Assembly (NCBI GenBank): GCA_028564675.1
Contig: JAOVVO010000137.1
Span: forward strand, 1 to 64,000
Length of the DNA: 64,000 nucleotides
Direction of reading: 5' to 3'
DNA from: Onchocerca lupi
Taxonomy: Eukaryota; Nematoda; Chromadorea; Rhabditida; Onchocercidae
Part shown: positions 49,786-63,713 of the stretch, piece by piece
Layout of the letters: every line of letters starts with the position of its first letter
Position numbering within the stretch: position 1 is the stretch's first letter
The notes under the pieces: model-generated
The model's input: only the letters and a program-made list of their open reading frames with translations
What the model was told of the DNA's origin: nothing
Databases searched by the model: none
Program-made: the position numbers and the translations under genes

Positions 49786-52700
49786 ATGGTACGAGTATTT
49801 GTTAAGTGGGGCAAAGAACGCTTCGAAGTGGATGCGAATATGGAAGACCCACCGCTTCAACTGAAATCACAATTATTTTCGTTGACAGGTGTGAATCCAG
49901 ATCGACAAAAGGTACTCGTTAAAGTAAGTTAAATTTTTCCTTTACCTTCTGTAGATTGGTTTTTTTTCGGTTATTTCATTAGTTGAGACTCCTTGCTTGT
50001 AAGGTAATGGTTTATAAGATATATCAAGTATTTTTTGTATACACATTGAACGATATATTTTGTATCATATTATCAGACAATTAAACGTTGTTAAAGACTG
50101 CAAAATATTCATTCTTTCCATAAATGCTGAACTTTGATCTGAAGTGGTTATCTTTATTATGCCACATAATGTTATTTATTTTAGTGCTTATATATTTTAT
50201 TTTTCTTGTTTATTCCTTTACTCTATATGTTTTTCTCCTCGTTGACAACGAAAAAAATCTTTCTCTATGGGCATAAAAATTAGTAGAAACATGAAAGAAG
50301 ATGTTAAACAGCATCATTTCATTTTAAAATTTGTACCTTGTTTGGAGATATTGGAAATTTTTATTTCTGTAGAAATAGAAGAATATTTCTCACGATTTTA
50401 TTCATTATTACAATCATACAGGGTAAAATTCTTGGTGATAATAACTGGGATGGTTGTGAGTTGAAAGATGGTATGATAATGATGATGATTGGTAGTGGTG
50501 GCTTGGTCCCACCACCTCCACCAGTTAGCCGTCCGGAGGAAAACTCTGATGATATGGAAGCTGAGGTTTTTGTTTTTTCTCTCTTTTTTATATGTGAATA
50601 TGGTTTTGATACTATAAACATGAAATCCATCTCAAGAAGTTGAGTATTTGATTCAATTATTTAAGAAAATAAAATAATTGCTTTATACTATTCTTAATGA
50701 TATTTATGTTTCCAGACATCAAATTCAGTCGTCCTGCCAGCAGGTTTGAGGAATCTGGGTAATACATGTTACCTAAATGCAACTTTACAATGTTTCAAAG
50801 TAGGTTATTTAGAGTTAAAATTGCTATTGAAGGTCGTTTTTGACGTCGTATATATTGCTGATTTAGGTAATACCAGAGCTGAGGGAAGCGCTAAGCAAAT
50901 ATTCTGAACCAGTCCCAACTCCATGCATTGATAGAGAGAGTGGATCAAAAGCTCTTACAGCTGCTGTTCGTGATTTATATCGGATGATGGATAATCAAAA
51001 GTCAAGAATTTACGGTGGTATTGTTGCACTTACTACGATACAGGTTTGTTTGGTGAATATATAGGAGTTTCTGTTTATTTTAGAAATTGTCATTTTTTTA
51101 CCGAAATGAAGAAAATTTGTTATAAACTCTGTTGTTCAGCATAATTAATTGGATTTACAGTAACTGTTAAGTTTCAAATCATGGCGTTTTATGTTTCAAG
51201 AAACTTTAAAATTGCTGAAAAAGTGCTATTGTAAGTTGGTAGCGAAAACTGAGTTACCAGTTCATTATTCGCTTCTACAATTGATGAAATAATTTTTGGT
51301 GCAGTTTTTAATTAACGGATTATTCGTTGAAGGCAGTGCATCATATTTTTCCACAATTTGCGCCACAAGGCGAGGACGGTTGGATGCAGCACGATGCAAA
51401 TGAATGCTGGACTGAAATACTTCGAGTTTTTCAGACGCAGTTGAAAGTTACAGGTCTTCAAGTTTCGAGCTGTCATTAAATGCAAAGCCAATAAAGAGTC
51501 ACTACAATTCTTAATTTCCATTGAGCAAGAGAAATATACTTATAGGAATATTTTGATCGGTTAATTTTATTAGTGAAGCCAGAAATGCATTACTGTCAAA
51601 CCCTATTACGAATGGAAATTGAATGTATTTTTCCTAGCCAGAAATTTCTGCGTAATTAATTGCCAATATGCTACTATTCCCTTCATATAGATAATGAGTC
51701 AGCTTCAAACGATCATTTGGTATCCGTAGTTTCAAGATATATGGAAGGTAGGTTCAGAATTGAAATGAAGAATCTTGAATCCGATGTTGAACCTGTTAGT
51801 ATCACAAAAGAAACCTTTTTGCAGGTTATTCTGTTTTTCATTCTTGTTTGTTTGTTTCTTTTTTTTTTTCGCAGAAAAAGAAAAAATTAATGAAGTTTTT
51901 ATTCGTAATCCAATTTCAGTATGAAGTACTTTGTCATATATTTTTTGAAAATTGCTTTCGTTTTAGCTAAGCTGTTTTCTTAGCCAAGAAGTAAAATATA
52001 TGCAACTGGGCATCAAAAATAAATTGACGGAGGAAATTATCAAAAAGTCAGCAGTACTTGATCGTGATGCTAAATATGAAAAAAAGACTTTGATTGATCG
52101 CCTTCCGGCATATCTCTCAATACAGATGGTTCGGTTTTTCTACAAGGAAAAAGATAAGGTAGGTTTCAAGTTTTTGGAATAAGTTTATCTTTTACTACTT
52201 TTTTTGACTTATAATGGATATGATTAGGTAGTCCTATTGTTCCAGAAAGTAGATAGTTTCGCATGTGATCTGAAAGTATTCTTTTCCAGAATCTCAGCAA
52301 TTTATGTTAAATTGATTTTAATACATTATATTTTTATGCTCTGTCAATCACAGTTGTTTCAGGTGAATGCAAAAATTTTAAAGGATGTTAAATTTCCTCT
52401 CATTCTTGATTTGTACGATATGTGTACACCCGAATTACAGCAAGAACTATTACCGGCACGTGATGCTTTTAAAGTAACAACTTTCCTATAAATTATCTCC
52501 TTATGAAAATGGTCCCTTACCCAGTTGATTGTTCTTTAATATTAATACAATATATGGAATACTTTCCTATCTCCGTTCCAGATGTTTTCTGTTTTCTCTC
52601 TGGATTATTCTTACCACACGTCTCAAATACTTTCAAATGTACGAAATATTTATTCTGTAATATTTTCAAAATATGCTGTCAAGACATTTTGTGTGTAATT

Positions 52701-53474
52701 ATATGACTCCATCTTGCAGGAGGAAGAAGATAGAAAAGTCGAAATAATGAGATCATCAAAAACTTCTGATGAGATAACAGTGACTTCCGGGCCGAGTAAG
52801 ACGGAGAAAATCAAAAAAGCTGCTCCTTTTAGTTTCAGCAATGATCCAGGATCAAATAACAGTGGTTATTACGAACTGCAGGTTGATTTATACATCATCA
52901 GTTTAATTGAAAATATTTTCGAAACTGCATTCCTGCACAATTTTGCAAAACCTAAATTAACTTTCTGAAAGATACTGCTGATATTGGTATCACATAATTC
53001 CGAATAATCCATCTTCCTGAAGACTGTTAGTAGCTAGGCAATTCGAAATAACTCTGATAATGAACAACATTAAATATCTGCAGTGGTATGTGATCTTTAT
53101 TCGTGTAATATTCTATCCTTGAAATCTGTCTTTAATATTAGTTTTTGAACTATCTGCTGTAGGGAGTTATAACGCACAAAGGTCGCTCATCCAATAGTGG
53201 TCATTATGTTGCATGGGTTCGCGTGAAAGGAAACCATTGGGCGATGTGCGACGATGATGAAGTAAGTTGCATCATTTCGAGTAATAGTACCTTGATCAGA
53301 TTTTTGGAACTTTTGTTACAAATGATGTAAACTTTCAAATTTTTATTATAAAATTTTCTGTATTTTTTATAGGTTCATCCGGTCGGCACAGATGATATTT
53401 TAAAATTATCAGGTGGAGGTGATTGGCACTGTGCATACATATTACTTTATGGTCCAAGAATATTGAAGAACTGA
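49786..53474 (+). CDS. usp-14: USP14, proteasome-associated deubiquitinase
   Basis: Cysteine protease which trims ubiquitin from substrates at the 19S proteasome. Exons 49786-49923, 50422-50565, 50716-50799, 50867-51043, 51333-51453, 51691-51824, 51967-52158, 52363-52473, 52720-52881, 53163-53261 and 53373-53474 close to 487 residues (human 494). An N-terminal ubiquitin-like domain (VFVKWGKERFEVD to GLVPPPPP) covers about 1-75. The catalytic Cys112 is in GLRNLGNTCYLNATLQC, His435 in SSNSGHYVAWV and Asp451 in the CDDDEV segment. QHDANECW, RLPAYLSIQMVRFFYKEKD, DVKFPLILDLYDMCTPELQ and LSGGGDWHCAYILLYGPR are family hallmarks. A strong GTAGGT inside exon 6 is not used if the family length is kept. 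The ATG sits behind an acceptor-like tttgag. Confidence 0.96.
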
Positions 53475-55029
53475 AGTTTGCGTTGTTTTTGATTTGTTGT
53501 TGTATTTGACAATCATACATAGGCATATTTTATGTTTTTTTACTTGAGAATTAATCAAGCAACATCGCAGGATACTTTTTTATCTGATTTTATACTCAAG
53601 AGTTAATGTGTGAAAGATACGTTATGTCTAAACGTTGTTGGGCTATTAGCGTATATTTTTGTGTTGTCTGCTTTGTTATTTCATTTAGTACTTTGTTAAA
53701 GTGCATTTAAAAAAGCTCATTGTTAAGAACGTCAGCCAAATGTGTAAGAATAATGTTATAAGAGTTCTATTCTTATTTTGCAATCTTTAAGTCAATATCT
53801 TGTTATCTTCACTATTTTTATATAGTTTTTAATAGTTCTCATTAATTCTTTAATTTATCTTCAAGGATTTCTAAAAAGCAAGGAAATACGGATATGTTGA
53901 AGCAAAGTAAGATTTTGTAGATTAGAAAGCAGTGCAGTTGAATAGTTTTGATTCCTTTTTGTTTTTTTCATGTAATTCATACAAAGTCTTATCTTTTTCA
54001 GATTTTGCTTTCTGATTTTTTAGGAAGAAAAATTTTCCGTGTTGAAGATGTTAATTTAATATGAACTTTTTAAAACATGCAACAAAAAATTCTTTCTGGA
54101 CGATAATTTCACATAAATTTTTTGTTGCTTATCTGTTGCTATAAAATTTTCCTTAAACTAACTTGAAATAATTATTTAAAAGTGAAGACAAAGAAAGATT
54201 GGTCGTATTCCTTTACATTTGAATCGTATTCATTTAATATTTGATAATATTCTCAACATACATAATTATAATTTCATAGAGAAGTAGAATTTTATAAAGT
54301 AGAAAGCAATGCAATCGAATAATATGTAAAAGCAAACGAGTTTTTTCCTCATCAAATTGGTTAGGGCATAAGAGTTTGTCTATTAATGTATTTTTGCATT
54401 TGACGAAAATTCAGGTGTTTCTTCGGTGTATCATCACTTTCATTTTTCAGTTTGTCGATATATAATCTATCTAATTAACCTTACTATTTGAGTGGATTAA
54501 GATAATTTGATGGTGTCATTAAAAACCCGTTTTTTGGAGTCTGTTTGATATTGTAATGAGTTGTTGGGTTATTTAGTTGGCATGTTACTTAAATAGTTAG
54601 ATTGTCCCGATGAAGTAATAAGTTCTTTGGATGACAGGGACTAACTTTCACAGTATTTTTCAACAGAGGAGTTGCTGCAGTGATGTCATTGAGTGACAGT
54701 TTTTTTATTTTAGATAAAAGAGTAGCACTACTTTGTTGGTGATCATATCGAATTAGAAAAAATAAATTCCTATTCTTCAGATTGCGATCCATTGTTGATA
54801 GTAAATTTTTTTAGGAGAAAATTATAATTATATAACATTAGATTTGTATTTCTGATAAAATTTCAAAAATCTCTGTTTGTAATTCCATCAGGAATATCCA
54901 AACCATCATATTCCGATGAAATTGGGCATAAAATTACATGAAATGAAAATTGAAGATTTTAAAGATATATGGTTTCTGCTTTCAGTTTATTATATTTGCT
55001 TGAAGGAAAAGACTAGCATTGGTTGTGAA
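53475..55029. other. intergenic spacer between USP14 and DHDDS
   Basis: AT-rich, no coding signal. Two patches near 53909-53944 and 54285-54322 read alike (gattttgtagattagaaag.a.tgca.t.gaata), a weak direct repeat about 375 bp apart. An acceptor ccatcag near 54891 could begin the DHDDS leader region. Confidence 0.45.
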
Positions 55030-57460
55030 ATGTGGTTTGATTTGGACGAAAAAAAAACTTGGTGGCATAGTTTGGCGAAATATTTTCTTACACTTGGTCC
55101 AATTCCGGAACATATTGCCTTTATTATGGACGGTAATCGACGATATGCCCGTAGACAACAGTATTTATCGTTTGCTGAAGGTCATCGCAAGGGTTTTGAT
55201 AAATTAACAAAAGTAGAGATTTTCGTATCTTTTTTTCTACATCAATTACGTCGGAGCTCATATTGTTTGATTATTTCAAAAGAAAAAAAAAATGTAAAAT
55301 AAGCTTGTAACATCGAAAAATCTTATGAAAAAGTTGTAGGTAATGCAATGGTGTCGAGAATTTGGTGTAAAAGAAGTGACGGTATATGCGCTCAGTTTAG
55401 AAAATTTCAATCGAAGCGCAACGGAAATCGACGATTTGTTGACGCTATTCGAGCACAAACTTACATTGCTTCTAGATGAAAGTTTAGTGTGTTTCTGTAG
55501 TTGCCATAAAAAAATCATCAAAAATTTTTGCTTCAGACAATTACATATTTTTCGCGAAATCAATTATTTCTGTAATTGATTTTGACAAAAAATTAATGAA
55601 AATATTCATATACTAGTTGTTCCATTGTAAAAAAATCTCCAAGTATTATTCGACAGTTCATTTTTTTATATTTCATAGTCTTGTAAATAAAGTGAATTTT
55701 AACGATTATATTTTAGGGATAAACTTATTAAAAATGATATTCGTATTCAATTTTTTGGAAATTTAGAACATCTTCCATTAAAGCTTCGACAGCACATAGC
55801 GAAAATTGAATTATTGACAAGAGAACATACAAGGTATGCGATTTTTTCTCCTCTTGTCTATTAGGAATGAGTAAATTGGTTCATTACTACTTTATTCCCT
55901 TTTCCGCTAAGACTACTTCATCTTCCCCTTTTTGATGTAAGAAATCTGTGCAGTAAAATTTCGAAATTCTAACCAAAAATTTGATCAACCCAAAATACTC
56001 AACATCGATGCATGTTCTCGACCATTTCCTTTTTTTTAAGGTACTATGTCACATACTGTGTATTTCTGTTTTTATGATAACACTAATCGATTCTTCTGAT
56101 CTTAATTTAATATTAAAAAGATCAAGACTCCAAAATATAATTAAAGATATTAGTGGCTCATGCAATTTACTGGTCATATATTTCTCATGAAATTGTTTGT
56201 ATTGCTATTTACAATTGAAAAAAAGGAGAATAACTAGAGTAACGAAATATCCAGAATCTAACAATAATTAAAAAATTATTTTGATTACTGTTAGATTTTA
56301 AATGATTAACCAATTACACATAAAATGAGCTTATATTTCACTGTACGATTCCAAGATGAAATAGAAATTTCTGTAAATATTTTACGATGTTTAGTGGCAA
56401 AGTGAATGTATGCATTGCTTATACAGCGCAGGATGAGATAAAAAGAGCTTTTGTTACAATAGCTCACGGTGTCCAAAAAGGTATGTCGCTTGTAAATTTC
56501 TATTTATCCAGAGGATGTTTTTCTTCACATTTTATTTTTTGGTTAAATGAGAAAATGAACAATTAAATACAATAATCTTCATTATCTCTATCGGGTTCAC
56601 ATTTAATTTCCCTTTAAAGAAGTATCAAAAATATCTGTACTCTAGGATTGTTGACAACTACTGACATAAACGAATGTTTGATATCACGGTGCCTTGACAG
56701 TCGTTCCTCGAATGATCCAGATCTGCTAATTAGGACAAGTGGAGAGACACGGTTGAGTGATTTTCTACTATGGCAGGTATGTTTAGTGAAGAATCTTCGT
56801 ATTATCTGATCTTTATTTTTTCAAATAATTTCTAAACAAAAATAAACAATTCAAAGCTTATTTTTACCACTTAATTATAAAATCTCATTTCTTCTAGTTA
56901 ACTTTTTTGCTCCGAATTTTCCATTACCATATTGCCTTTGTATCACAAAATTACGTTGAAATGAAAAATAAGCTTACGTCGCTAATTATATAGCATTCAA
57001 GTACTAGTTAGGGAGTTCAGGAAAACGAAATCAAATTAATTCTTTTCAGTGTTCCAAATGTTATATATATTTTGATGAAGTGCTATGGCCAAACTTTGAT
57101 TACTGGAATTTATGTAAGGCAATATATTTTTATCAACAAAATCAGATGCCTTTAAAGGTTCCCTTTTTGTTAAATAATTTTGCAGTTAATAAAATAATTT
57201 AGTGGACTGGTTAAATAAAACAGGTCTTAATGAAGAGAACTGCATGCAGCTTTTGATCGGGGGAATCGTTGAAAGGAGGATTATGCTTGAATGTTGAAAT
57301 ATTAAAGTTTAATTAAAAATATATTCTGTTCCAGCAGCTAAATGAAAAATGTTTGGCGGAACAGAAATCAGCAGACAACGAAAATGTTTCGGAGTTTCTC
57401 CACTGGATTGAGGAGGAGCGCTTAGAAAGCTTACGACAAATGTGCGAGGCAATATGCTGA
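55030..57460 (+). CDS. dehydrodolichyl diphosphate synthase, catalytic subunit (DHDDS)
   Basis: cis-Prenyltransferase which, with a NUS1/NgBR partner in the ER, makes the dolichol backbone for protein glycosylation. Exons 55030-55212, 55340-55488, 55717-55833, 56395-56480, 56646-56776, 57050-57157 and 57335-57460 close to 299 residues (human 333). HIAFIMDGNRRYARR holds catalytic Asp34, the same number as in human, which supports the MWFDLDEKK start. VTVYALSLENFNRS, KVNVCIAYTAQDEI, DPDLLIRTSGETRLSDFLLW and VLWPNFDYWNL are the conserved regions of the family. Exon 2 uses the donor TTAGT/GTGTTT; neighbouring GTs break the frame. An in-frame ATG at 54916, behind acceptor ccatcag, would add 38 residues. 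The C-terminal tail is shorter than in human. It converges with GPR89, the stops being 236 bp apart. Confidence 0.95.
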
Positions 57461-57696
57461 TCATCCTAAAAGATGTCCAGAGCAGTGTATCATTTTTGCC
57501 TAGACAAAGTATCAATGAATAATTTATTTCATTCTCGATTCGGCAATTATTTTATTAGTAAATCAGTAATGATTGGAGATGAATTCTTGTTGCATCTTAA
57601 AACAAACGACAATTTTCAGTTTATTTTTTTATCTGACTAAAAGTGCGCTTATAACAATTTGCATATGACTTCCGGTTTTGTCGTAATATTCACTTA

Positions 57697-60600
57697 TCAT
57701 AAATCAGTTGAAACTGGTGTTTGTTTATGAGCTAACCAAAGAAATGCAATACTGATCAAAGCTGAAACGAGAAACATGACATCGAACCATCGATGATAAA
57801 AATTGAATTGCAGATCTCCCAAAACGATGGTAATACTAGACCTGAAAGAAATTTCATAACTCTCTTATTTATATTTTTTGTCTAGAATGATTGCTATACT
57901 TCCTCTGTTGGTCTGATTTTGATATGTCTTCTTCATCCATATTTTTAATTTTAATTAGTAAATTAAATCATGGAAATATTCGATTCCTTACTTTAGCAGC
58001 AACAAAATTTTCCTTTACAGCAAAAAAAAGATGCACATGTAACAAGCTCGCTGATAATAACAAACCTATATTGATGAGGCATATTCATCCTCATTAGAAG
58101 TACACTTGACACAAAATACATGCCCTGAAATATGAAAAACGACAAATACTACTTAAGAAATCGATTGAAAAGCGAAAAGCAGTCAAATGATTTCCCTCAT
58201 CAGCACTTGTTAACTGAATAGAATGAAATGACTACTTTGCTCGGTATTTCAGTATACTTCATTAATATGGAGAATACTTCAATAAGCGCAGACACGTTCT
58301 TCAACTTATTGGGTATGGTGACTCAGTAAAACAACATAAAAGTGGCCTACACTTACATTTTGATCCAGATTTATCCTAATAAGGGATTCAATTTCTTTAA
58401 CATACTTAGTGAAGGAAAGAGTTACTTTCTGTTTTTTCAGTGTTTTTAGAAAGAAAAATTTAGATCATCTTGTTTTCTGTCGTCATGATTAAAGTTTTCT
58501 CTAAAAGAAGTACTAATTCTTTGCTTACCATAATATGAGCAAGAATGAGAACAATTAGATTTGACGATTTGCTGCTCGAAATCATGTAGAAGAATTTTGT
58601 TAATGTTATTAAAAGGCCTCGTATTGAAGTTACGGCGATAACACCCACTAATAAAAATGATATGTGTTGTGACCAAAATCGAATCTGCAAATATATTCTG
58701 ATGCTTTGAGCTTCAACTTTAATCCTCTTTAATTACGTTTGGACATTGCTAAAAATGAGACCTAAAATTAATGGCAACTGATTTCCAGAAAAGGTTAAAA
58801 AGAAGAGATACACCGCATCCATATTCAATTATTGGATGATAATTTTTATAAGAAACTTAAGCAAGTTCTTATGCGATTTGCAATCAATGATGATTTATAT
58901 TAAATAGGTGAGATAGACTTACATCAAGTTCAAAATCCATATAATTGACAGCAATCTCAATTCCTCTCGTAACTGGATCTACTTTACCGACTCGATCGAA
59001 AACAATATTCACAGTACAAATAAAAATTTTCCACATGCAATAAAGTGAAAAGAAATGTCCCACTATATTGAAATATTGTCCTTGCCAAGTTTTACTATAT
59101 TCCATACGCTCCTAAAAAAAAAATGATGAGACCGAAACCACTGACGGAAATAAGGGTTTGTCTGAATAACTAAGAACGAAACCGTGATTTACATCCTTGA
59201 AATTTCATCCCAGTTTATTTATTATCCGTATTGGAAATTTTAAAATTTGTCCAATTATGAAGCGCTTAAAAGCAAAGTATAAAGTCTTCTCTTATTCTTA
59301 AATCCTATGTTTCGCAACTAAAATTCTTATCCATCTTTTCGTTTCTAATCAACAGAAGAAAGTGAAATAAGACAAAATAATAAAATAGACTTTAGGGATT
59401 TCGATATTTAAAAATTCCTATAAATAAAGAAGCACGTACTCGCATATTCTGTAGTTCAACAATTTCTAGAAATAGATAGCGACTGAGTTCTTCTAGAGGT
59501 AATATTTCTGAGTTAAGCATGCTGTAAAATTATATATTCAGGAATTTTAAAATGAAAAATATTGTTTTTAAAGAAAAAAAGAAGAGTAACAGAGAGAAGT
59601 AGTTATGCAAAAGTTGTTAAAGCTTCTAACCTTATCTGATCTTTCAATGAGCTTGAAGAAAATGATACTGAACCCCACAGTCTCTGCAAAAAACCTCCCT
59701 GACCGTCACTTCCTACAACAATGCATTGATTTACATGCAATCAGCGAAAAACAGTATATTAAATCACAATTGCATTCCTTAAATTAATTGGACACAAAGG
59801 ATAAAGAATCCAGGATTGAATCGTCATTTAGTACTCTCAGAAGCCTAGTTTCAATCCGAAAATTTGTAATATTATTTCATTTAATTCATGACTGAGGGAC
59901 TCACATGCTTTGTTTCCATCAAAAATCGACAAGATATAGAATTTCTGACATGCTTCAAGTTTTTAATTAATTTACTTTAATACTACTTAAAACTAATATG
60001 GAAAATGTTAAAAACTCTGCGAAAAAAAATCATCAAGAATCAATAAAGACAGAAGTTAATTTCTGATTATGTGATAAATACCTTGTGTAAAAGCGCTTAA
60101 TGTAACTTCCTTCTCCAAAATGCATAACCGTCTTTTCTTTGCAACAATCATTTCCATTGTATGCATAAGTTTTCGTTCCATCTGCGCTATTTGTATCTGC
60201 CCAACAGGCCTCATAAAAATCGTCATATAACAATAAGGGGCATTCACGGCACCAAATCCTGATAACATTGCCATAACTGTTACACCGATCACACCCACAC
60301 GTGAAATTGCTTGTTCAATCGTAAATATACCTATAATTATTTGAATATACCCATACTAAAAAAATTTTTTTTCAATTACAAATATACTGAATAATTTGAA
60401 AAATGTCAGGTTACGTATTCAGATTATCTACTATATGAATATAAAGACTGTTTATGCGCTAAAGATTTAACCGTTTCGATATTAATGAAATTTACACATT
60501 TTTCTACAATCCCACTAAGATGACTTAAATCTACTCAGATTCCGCCATAGAAAACGATAACGGTGAAGAAACTTATATAGTATGCCATATGGAATACAGC

Positions 60601-61988
60601 TTCGATATCCATATTTTACGGAAAAACAACGAAATTAAAAACCGTCAAAAATTTATTCTTACCATGTCTGGCACTCAAAATTGGGAACGGATCACCTATT
60701 TTCCAAAAGAAGTATATAAAAATCATCCATGAAATTATCGTAAGAGGCAATATCCATTTCCTCCTTACTGAAAAAATTGAAGTCTTTTTAAAATTGTTAA
60801 TAGATGCATGTACGGTATGAAATTTGTAATTCATGAATGAAGACATTTATCATATCGATAATGTCACGGATTCTTTGAAAATCGGGAGACCTCCATATGA
60901 TTTCCAAAGAAAAAAAAACTTTTCATTCAATTTTTCAGGATTAACAACACTCTCCATTCATTTAATATACAGAATATTCAGCACTAACCGAAAATTATTG
61001 ATATCATATTTCGCCGGTATTATTTATCTTATTTTTTCCAACTCTTGGCCATTATGCGAAGCTTTTTTTCCCAAGATTTATTTATTCTTCAGTTTAAAAA
61101 TAAAAAATAGCTATAATTTTCACTAAAACATTTAAAGATGTATGCAAGCAAAACAAAAAAAAAAAAAGAAAAAAAACGAAAAATGAAACTTACTGAAAGT
61201 GATTGATCGGAACAAAGAAAAACAGAAGTAAATTGGAAGAACGACAATTAATACGAAAAGTATTGAATAAAGTCCCAATTTCCAGTGCAAAAATCGGGAA
61301 CTGAAATTTTCGGAAAAATGTAAGATTGCACTCAGAAACCAATACTGAAAAAATGGCATAATTGAGTAGGACATCTGTCATAATTTATCTTATATCACAG
61401 AAATGCTAGGCTTTTGATCGTTGATGGAATGATGAAAATATTACAGCAGAAATATGATATAAGACAAATTATTATAAATGTTCTACTCAATTTTTTCAGT
61501 AATGATTTCTCGATGCTTGCTAATTTTTTTAAATAGAAAACTGCAATATATACAACTGCGAAATATGAGCAATACATAAGCTCTTAAACTGAATCGACTT
61601 TACTAATAAAGTAGCAGACGATTAGGATTTTTCTCGCAACATATTTTCAAAAAAGAAGCATTTAAGACCTGCCTCGGTTCCAGGAAATCAATAATTTCAA
61701 AAATAATCAATTCGAACATTGTGCAAGATAATGCAAAAGTAACGGAGAATAAAATCTGCACCAGTCTTTTGTGTACTTCGTAATCCCGAAAGAGCTGTTT
61801 CATGAAAAAAAACCATCCAAACAAAAAGAAAACAACCTGAAATAAACAGTACTGATCCGAAAGTTTTTCCCAATTAATTTTTTTAAATGCTAATAAAAAT
61901 AAAGAAATTTATAAATGTAATATTTTAAATCAGGATACAAATTCACCTGAGATAGGAGCATAACCATAGGATCCCACATCGAAGTCAT
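57697..61988 (-). CDS. Golgi pH regulator (GPR89/GPHR)
   Basis: Multi-span Golgi anion channel that helps set Golgi acidity. Exons 61947-61988, 61673-61836, 61194-61300, 60663-60767, 60082-60330, 59631-59712, 59440-59521, 58923-59111, 58529-58684, 58066-58124 and 57697-57841 close to 459 residues (human 455). Hallmarks: FGWFFFMKQLFRDYEVHKR, SVTFALSCTMFELIIFEI, YFFWKIGDPFPILSARHG, RVGVIGVTVMAMLSGFGAVN, then a central coiled-coil loop (MERKLMHTMEMIVAKKRR), IVFDRVGKVDPVTRGIEIAV, FWSQHISFLLVG, SIRGLL, ISSSKSSN and LQFNFYHRWFDVMFLVSAL. Intron 2 starts with GC (CCGAG/GCAGGT). Using the GT four bases on breaks the frame, while the GC donor gives a gap-free match to human across FLEPSSRFLHWK. Confidence 0.96.
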
Positions 61989-63106
61989 GTGAAATGTTTA
62001 ATTTTCACGAACCAAACGTCAGCTGCCACAGTTTTTGCCAAAAATCTCTTAGGTTTCCATCGCTCCATTTATCGCAAATATGTTCATCTGCTTCCTGCCA
62101 TAATATATTATATTAAATACGGGCCTAAAACATAAAATTATTCTTATAATATTGCTGAAAATAAAAACACAATGCCTGAAGGATATCATGTTTTTCAGAC
62201 AATAATGTAAGTTAATAGTGATTTAATATTCTAGATTATAGATAATATGTGAAGAACTAGTTCCCAAGTCTTGGATATCATTGACATACTGTACAATTTT
62301 TCTTTTTTCTCGAAATAAAAGTAATATATGTACACAAGTTTGGAAATCCATTAATTTATATGAATTGGAAAAGAAGTTTGCAATAAGAGCAATATGAGGA
62401 AATCAAAAGGCAGCAATGATTCAAATATTTGGGCAAAGTGAATTTATCATAAGTTATTGCTTCAAAATATTGTATGGGTAAATCAATTTCAGATTGTCAT
62501 TCAGTTTCCACTAACAATCCTGATTATGAGCAGAAGTGAAAAAAAAATACTTGATGATCTATACAATTTTCCATGACTTATCAACTACAGAACATTCATC
62601 AAGATAAAAGCAATATAATTCACAAATATAGCCAGAATCTCCTTCAACTTTTTTTCTATAAGAACTTACAGCTATTGAATGCGAAACTAAGTTTATGAAA
62701 TTTCTTGGAAAAAATTCTAGAACAATTTACATCTAAACCTAATCATAAAATAAGTTATCCAAAATTCTCCAATATTCTTTTTTTCTCGAGTAGTTACTTT
62801 TACTAACCAGAAGAATTCGTGACATATAAACTTATATAATATTTTTACAATATCAATCCAAAAAACAAGGTCAGAGAAACAGCAATTTCAACAAAAAAAT
62901 AATATAAACTTTAATGATAATTATTTCAAGAAATTCCTGTTGCATAAAAATATGTCGAACATAAATATGAGATCAGCAATTAAAGTAAATAATATCGAAT
63001 ATGAAAGAGGGCGAAGCAATGAAAATGATAATTATGGAAGAAGCAATAAGTCAAGATTAATTGAAAATATCAAATAATCATGCGAAAGCAAAAAAACTTC
63101 GAAATT
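61989..63106. other. intergenic spacer upstream of GPR89
   Basis: AT-rich sequence between the GPR89 start and the 3' end of the next minus-strand gene. No exon or structured repeat was recognised. Confidence 0.45.
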
Positions 63107-63713
63107 TTAATGGAGATTCGCGGCATTTTCTTTCCAGCTTTCGTTGTTTGCCACCTGCAATAATAACAATCCAGTTTTTTGCTTAAAATTCATTAATAAA
63201 AAAAAGTGACAAGGGAATTAAAAGAAAGCAGAATCCTAATAAATCAGCGAAAAAAATGAAGTGAAATAAAAATAAAAACGAAGACAGTAGAATAATAAAT
63301 TATTGAGAACAAAATGAGAAAACATAAAATGAGTGCTGTTATACACAACAAAACCAAACTTCACTTAAAAGTTTTTATCAATAAATCGAATTTTCTCATA
63401 TAGCTTACATGATTTCGATTAATCAACAATGAAAATGTACGCTTGTATGATATATTTTACTGAAACTCATACGAAAATAATTGACATCTTAGACTATATG
63501 TCAACCTTACATCAAATAATAGCTGAGATTTTTAGCACTTGAAATATGAAATGTGTGAGAGAAGACAAAGTTCTAATATTACCTCAGCGATTTTCAGTAA
63601 TTCAAACTGTCTTCTTTGCTCTATGGCGAAATCTCGCTGCATTTCAGACAACTGCTGCAAATCCTCTAACTCAACTTCTTCTTCCTTCAAAGCTAACTTT
63701 CTTCTTCCTGTAT
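63107..63713 (-). CDS. 3' end of an unidentified coiled-coil gene (partial)
   Basis: Two exons in phase: 63583-63713 (acceptor ttatattgcag, donor GAG/GTAATA) and 63107-63154 (acceptor ttattgcag), ending with TAA. They encode a charged helical tail, GRRKLALKEEEVELEDLQQL then MQRDFAIEQRRQFELLKIAE, closing with VANNESWKENAANLH. The exon starts mid-codon, so the gene continues to the right, beyond 63713 and probably beyond the window. Strong Glu/Lys/Gln content predicts coiled coil. I do not recognise the protein. The two plus-strand open frames over 63539-63764 are shadows of this exon. Confidence 0.6.

Noticed and set aside
59605..59787. Plus-strand frame of 60 codons
   Set aside because: Mirror of GPR89 exon 59631-59712.
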